A stretch of DNA of 64,000 bases, from NCBI GenBank assembly GCA_947247005.1, contig OX365946.1:8750453-8814452 (forward strand), read 5' to 3'. Position 1 is the first letter of the stretch. The number at the start of each line of letters is the position of its first letter. This stretch comes from Spisula solida. Its lineage: Eukaryota; Mollusca; Bivalvia; Venerida; Mactridae. This document shows, in pieces, positions 61,301 to 64,000 of this stretch. The position numbers and the translations under genes are program-made. A model generated the notes under the pieces. It saw only the letters and a program-made list of their open reading frames with translations. It did not search any database and had not been told where the DNA came from.

Positions 61301-63740
61301 TTTGGTTGTGTAGATCATTGTGACAAAGTTTCGTAAAGATTATGCTAAAACTGTGACCTCTAGTGACTACACAAGGTTTTTCTATGATTTGACCTTGTGA
61401 CCTAGTTTTTGACCCCAGATGACCCATAATCGAACTTGACCTAGATTTTATTGCGATGATCATTGTGACCAAGTTTCATAAAGACTAGGTCAAAATTGTG
61501 ACCTCTAGTGACTACACAAGGTTTTTCTATGATTTAACCCCGTGACCTAGTTTTTGACCCTGATGACCCAATATCGAACTTGACCTAGATTTTGTTAGGA
61601 TGATCATTGTGATCAAGTTTCATAAAGATTAGGCTCAAATTGTGACCTCTAATGTGTTCACAAGGTTTTCCTTTGATTTGGTCTAGTGACCTAGTTTTTG
61701 ACCCCAGATGACCCAATATCGAACTTGACCTAGATTGTATGAAGATGATCATTGTGATCAAGTTTCATATTGATCAGGCTAAATTTGTGACCTATAGTGT
61801 GTTCACAAGCAATTGTGAACGGACGGACGGACGGACGACGGACGACGGACGAAGAGCGATCACAAAAGCTCACTCTGTCACTTTGTGACAGGTGAGCTAA
61901 AAACAGGACTGGGGCCCTCAAGGGTTTAGTTTTAAATATTATACCAATAGTATTAAAAAACATTGAATCGGAATTTAATTGCGAAAACTTGATATCTGGC
62001 GTATAGAGTTACACTATCACGTCCGCTCATAATAGTCAATTTTGAAACCATGGTAACACGCACCCGGCGCAGCATACCAATTACCCTTGATGGCGACTAC
62101 GTAATAGGGTGTATCTTTAATACTATCATGTCGATAGTTGTCACACTTCGCCATGACATTGCAAGTTACATATTGGACGATGTCTGCAAAAATAACGACA
62201 TTCGGACGTTAGCTACGGAAAAAAAAATTTTAACTCCAGGAGTGACAACGTCGTGACGCAAAAGTAACGTCACCAGAACGTCAGGAAAAACGGACAAACG
62301 CCAAGTTCTGTCAACAGCAAGTAACTATGTCCTCTAAATCGTATGAAATTATCGTAACTACGTTGGGAAACAGTTCTCCGAGTCGTTTACCATTTTTAGA
62401 ATGTCATAAACGCTTTAGTGATAACTGTTCAGCCTTGAAAGACAGGGAAGTAATAGGAAATAATATAACGTTTGTGACGTCACCTACTGAGATATTTGCA
62501 AAATATCAATGTCTCCTGGTACGTTGCCTCGACCAGATATTCGATGTAAGATCCGGAAAAATACATGTGATTCTCACCAACGCTTTACTTAATTGGTTCA
62601 GTGTGGTACAGGAATGTATCCATCACCTTATATCACTATAAACATCATATTTCATAGCCCTATGCGAGGCACGAACGACTTGTAAAATAGCGACGTCATT
62701 TTGTGCGCCGGGTAGGCGTTAGTAACCTAACTTGTTTATTCAACTGTAACTCTCGGACCTCGTATTTGTTTTAGTTAATAATTTTACTGTATATAGAAAA
62801 AGGATGCCGATTTTTTCTGATGGTATATAATTTAATTTATTTTGTTTAACCATACGGGTTTTGTGACAATAGTCCTGTTTATTTTTGAACGTCCTACGTA
62901 TAAGTAATGTTCGATTTAATTTTTAAAAAAAACGACACTATACGTCCATTGAAATAGTTTCTGCTTTAAAATAAAGATAATAGTTTAAATCAGTCGCACT
63001 TTGTTTAATAGATTAACAGCATTTAATGTTTAGGGGTTTGTGATTTTAATTACACCAACTTAAGCGTGTATGAATGTGTTTGTATGATTAAACGTCTTCA
63101 ACGTCCCGATGGTGTCAATTATGGACACCAATTATATTTCACATGTATGACACGGTACCCATCCATTCTAGTTGGATTCGGATATGAATTGGTAGGCTTT
63201 CTGTAATAATGTCTAGATCTGATGTGGTCATAGTAAGCCTTGGTTCCACTGAGGCATTCGACATCGTCGATGTTCTCCTGATTCTACCGATACTACCCGA
63301 TTATTCACAATTCCTTCCGATATCACAAACGGTTGTATGACTTCCCCGAAGCTTCCCCTATACTACTAGGACACTGTACCTGATGTCCTGATATGTCATT
63401 AATTTCCACCGGGAGTACATCGCCATGGCAAAAAAAGATCAGTGGGACCTAGGCTTTACATTTTTGATTTTCAGGCATTGCTACAACATGGTCTCTGGTT
63501 ACAAGTTCTATGCTTATATTGTTACACCACCCTGAATGTCAGATCAAGATACAGGAAGAAATAGACCGAGTTATTGGTCGAGATGGTGTGCCCTCATTTG
63601 CTGATCGGACTCAATGTCCATTTATAATGGCATTTGAAAAGGAGGTTCATCGCTACGCAACAGTGTTTCCGCTTCTAATACCCCATACATGTAATGAAAA
63701 CGTCGAGTTCGAAGGATATGGTATTGGAAAGGAGCATATG
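54783..63740 (+). CDS. Cytochrome P450 (CYP2 clan), 3'-partial, P450-3
   Basis: Third paralogue, on the opposite strand. Exons 54783-55352, 57913-58128, 59344-59485 and 63475-63740 have exactly the lengths and phases of P450-2 exons 1-4 and join into 398 open codons. The exons for PERF and the heme loop lie beyond the window. Visible parts: anchor MIALAGAIVAIVVLAITL (residues 1-18), hinge PIPKPPGLPFIG, I helix DAGIATTWS (Ala where most P450s have Asp or Glu), LHHPECQIKIQEEIDRVIG, helix K EKEVHR and CNENVEFEGYGIGKEHM. Likely an ER monooxygenase with divergent specificity: exons 2 and 3 differ most from the other two. No frame breaks seen, so probably functional if the last exons exist. Confidence 0.93.
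55505..55610 (+). mobile_element. tRNA-derived SINE head
   Basis: 'gatagcctcgtggtagagcatccg' (A box) and 'gggttcgatacc' (B box) spaced as in a tRNA, but the acceptor arms do not pair, so this is not a functional tRNA. In P450-3 intron 1; the downstream body is not delimited. Confidence 0.6.
56060..56330. repeat. Dispersed repeat fragments
   Basis: 'atcggacagggaaggcagtactcc..acagccgagcacagaaa' matches, inverted, the right end of the 43919-44690 insertion and, directly, about 63825-63870. Positions 56255-56310 resemble 18395-18475. In P450-3 intron 1. Confidence 0.6.
57402..57846 (+). mobile_element. tRNA-Asp-like SINE, full length
   Basis: Head 'gcggatttagctcagtggtaacacactggg' with a GTC-anticodon-like loop and B box 'gggttcaatcc', then a body of about 330 bp. 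Ends 'gggcgctatataaat', a 3' module shared by many animal SINEs, and a (TTTA)n-like tail. The T stem and acceptor arm mispair, so it is not a working tRNA. In P450-3 intron 1, ending 67 bp before exon 2. Confidence 0.85.
57913..58128 (+). CDS. P450-3 exon 2
   Basis: 216 nt after 'ttatttttag', before 'gtagga'. Encodes LVGESIPEGDPDENLFWQS through FLRLIPGLKYGNMFLG to YFNSVR. Confidence 0.95.
58395..58500 (+). repeat. Intron repeat 'agtatcac', split copy at P450-3
   Basis: 'gcggagagtatcacaaggacgatcgaggcg' matches 33280 and 48450. The copy continues at 59220-59320 ('gatattgcacgatttgctcgcgg', 'aacgcaattaccttgtaatatattcatg'), interrupted by the 58490-59217 repeat. Confidence 0.75.
58490..59217 (-). 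repeat. Dispersed 0.7-kb repeat, copy 2
   Basis: Reverse complement of 15435-16125 with substitutions and small indels. It interrupts the intron repeat that flanks it, so it inserted later. Sub-terminal 'ggaggcgat' (58510) and 'atcgcctcc' (59215) are inverted. In P450-3 intron 2. Confidence 0.88.
59344..59485 (+). CDS. P450-3 exon 3
   Basis: 142 nt after 'catctacag', before 'gtaagt'. Encodes AVHQAGDEQGIVQFYLEQQR and FLTDDIIVAQMHETIDA. The acceptor is only about 25 bp past a copy of the 'agtatcac' intron repeat. Confidence 0.92.
60670..61907. mobile_element. Element with eight tandem 145-bp units
   Basis: Left end 'aacaagagggcccaaaggg' and 'ggtcgctcacctgtc'; right end 'gtcactttgtgacaggtgagctaaa'. 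'gctcacctgtc' (left) and 'gacaggtgagc' (right) are inverted. Core units around 'tgacctagtttttgacccc' start near 60821, 60966, 61111, 61256, 61401, 61546 and 61690. A 'ggacggacggacggacg' run at 61818-61850 precedes the right end. I recognise this type as widespread in bivalve genomes. Non-coding, in P450-3 intron 3. Confidence 0.9.
61908..63474. other. Rest of P450-3 intron 3
   Basis: No exon recognised. Two short open frames (62050-62256 and 62327-62641, 68 and 104 codons) lie in different frames, resemble nothing I know, and are not supported as genes. Confidence 0.4.
63475..63740 (+). CDS. P450-3 exon 4, I helix end and helix K
   Basis: 266 nt after 'gattttcag', before 'gtatga'. Encodes GIATTWSLVTSSM, LHHPECQIKIQEEIDRV and EKEVHRYATVFPLLIPH. 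Confidence 0.95.
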
Positions 63741-64000
63741 GTATGATTTGTGATAAGATTGATTTCTATGAATGATGCTAACGTGCGTTTGGTGGTGTTG
63801 TTTATTAAAGTATAATAACATATCGGACTACAGGGAAGGCAATATTCAACAGAAATAGCAGAGCAAGAAAACACGTACATGCAGTTGTAAATGTTGGCTA
63901 CGCAACCTCCTTATCATCTCACCGTGCTAACTCCTAAGTTGAATATTGTCCTGATATGCGACATCCACTTTTTAAATTAGTTTTATTTAACTTATCGTAT
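63741..64000. other. Start of P450-3 intron 4
   Basis: Intron sequence. 63825-63870 ('cggactacagggaaggcaatattcaacagaaatagcagagc') is a copy of the dispersed repeat seen at 56065 and, inverted, 44630. Confidence 0.5.

Noticed and set aside
62050..62641. Two adjacent open frames (68 and 104 codons) on the + strand
   Set aside because: They are in different frames, resemble nothing recognised and lie deep in P450-3 intron 3; likely chance.

Overview
This window is AT-rich animal genomic DNA, most likely from a bivalve mollusc. The genes are split by introns with GT..AG borders. The introns are full of short non-autonomous elements of kinds I associate with bivalve genomes: units opening with 'aagagggcccaaagggccc', 'gtttaggtacagg' units, and G-tract elements. 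The taxon is an inference; no species marker is present.

Left part (1-23.4 kb, + strand): the 3' part of one arylsulfatase gene of the ARSB/ARSI/ARSJ type. Seven exons (1040-1223, 1506-1681, 5768-5885, 12367-12462, 18993-19242, 19535-19695, 23181-23380) join in frame into 394 residues. The exon with the formylglycine cysteine lies upstream of the window. Introns hold a 29-bp-TIR element, tandem-unit elements, a long inverted repeat (arms about 0.9 kb, spacer 1.76 kb), a 1-kb palindrome and a 16-bp minisatellite.

Middle (23.4-31.4 kb): no intact gene. It holds a decayed non-LTR retrotransposon (minus strand), a degenerate tandem array of roughly 40-bp units and tRNA-derived SINE heads.

Right part (31.4-64 kb): a cluster of three related microsomal cytochrome P450 genes of the CYP2 clan with the same exon plan (570/216/142/266/128/220 nt). 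P450-1 (minus, 31454-37731) is a pseudogene with a stop codon and four frame-breaking deletions. P450-2 (minus, 43265-51101) is intact, 513 codons. P450-3 (plus, 54783 to beyond the window) is intact over the four exons visible. P450-1 and P450-2 lie in a tandem segmental duplication, and the P450-1 copy preserves empty sites for several elements inserted in the P450-2 copy. P450-2 and P450-3 diverge from a 3.7-kb intergenic region that carries two G-tract-ended elements. A 63-bp minisatellite (3 x 21 bp, with a 315-bp higher-order repeat) sits in P450-2 intron 4. The arylsulfatase and P450s are not an obvious pathway; the functional link is only among the P450 paralogues.
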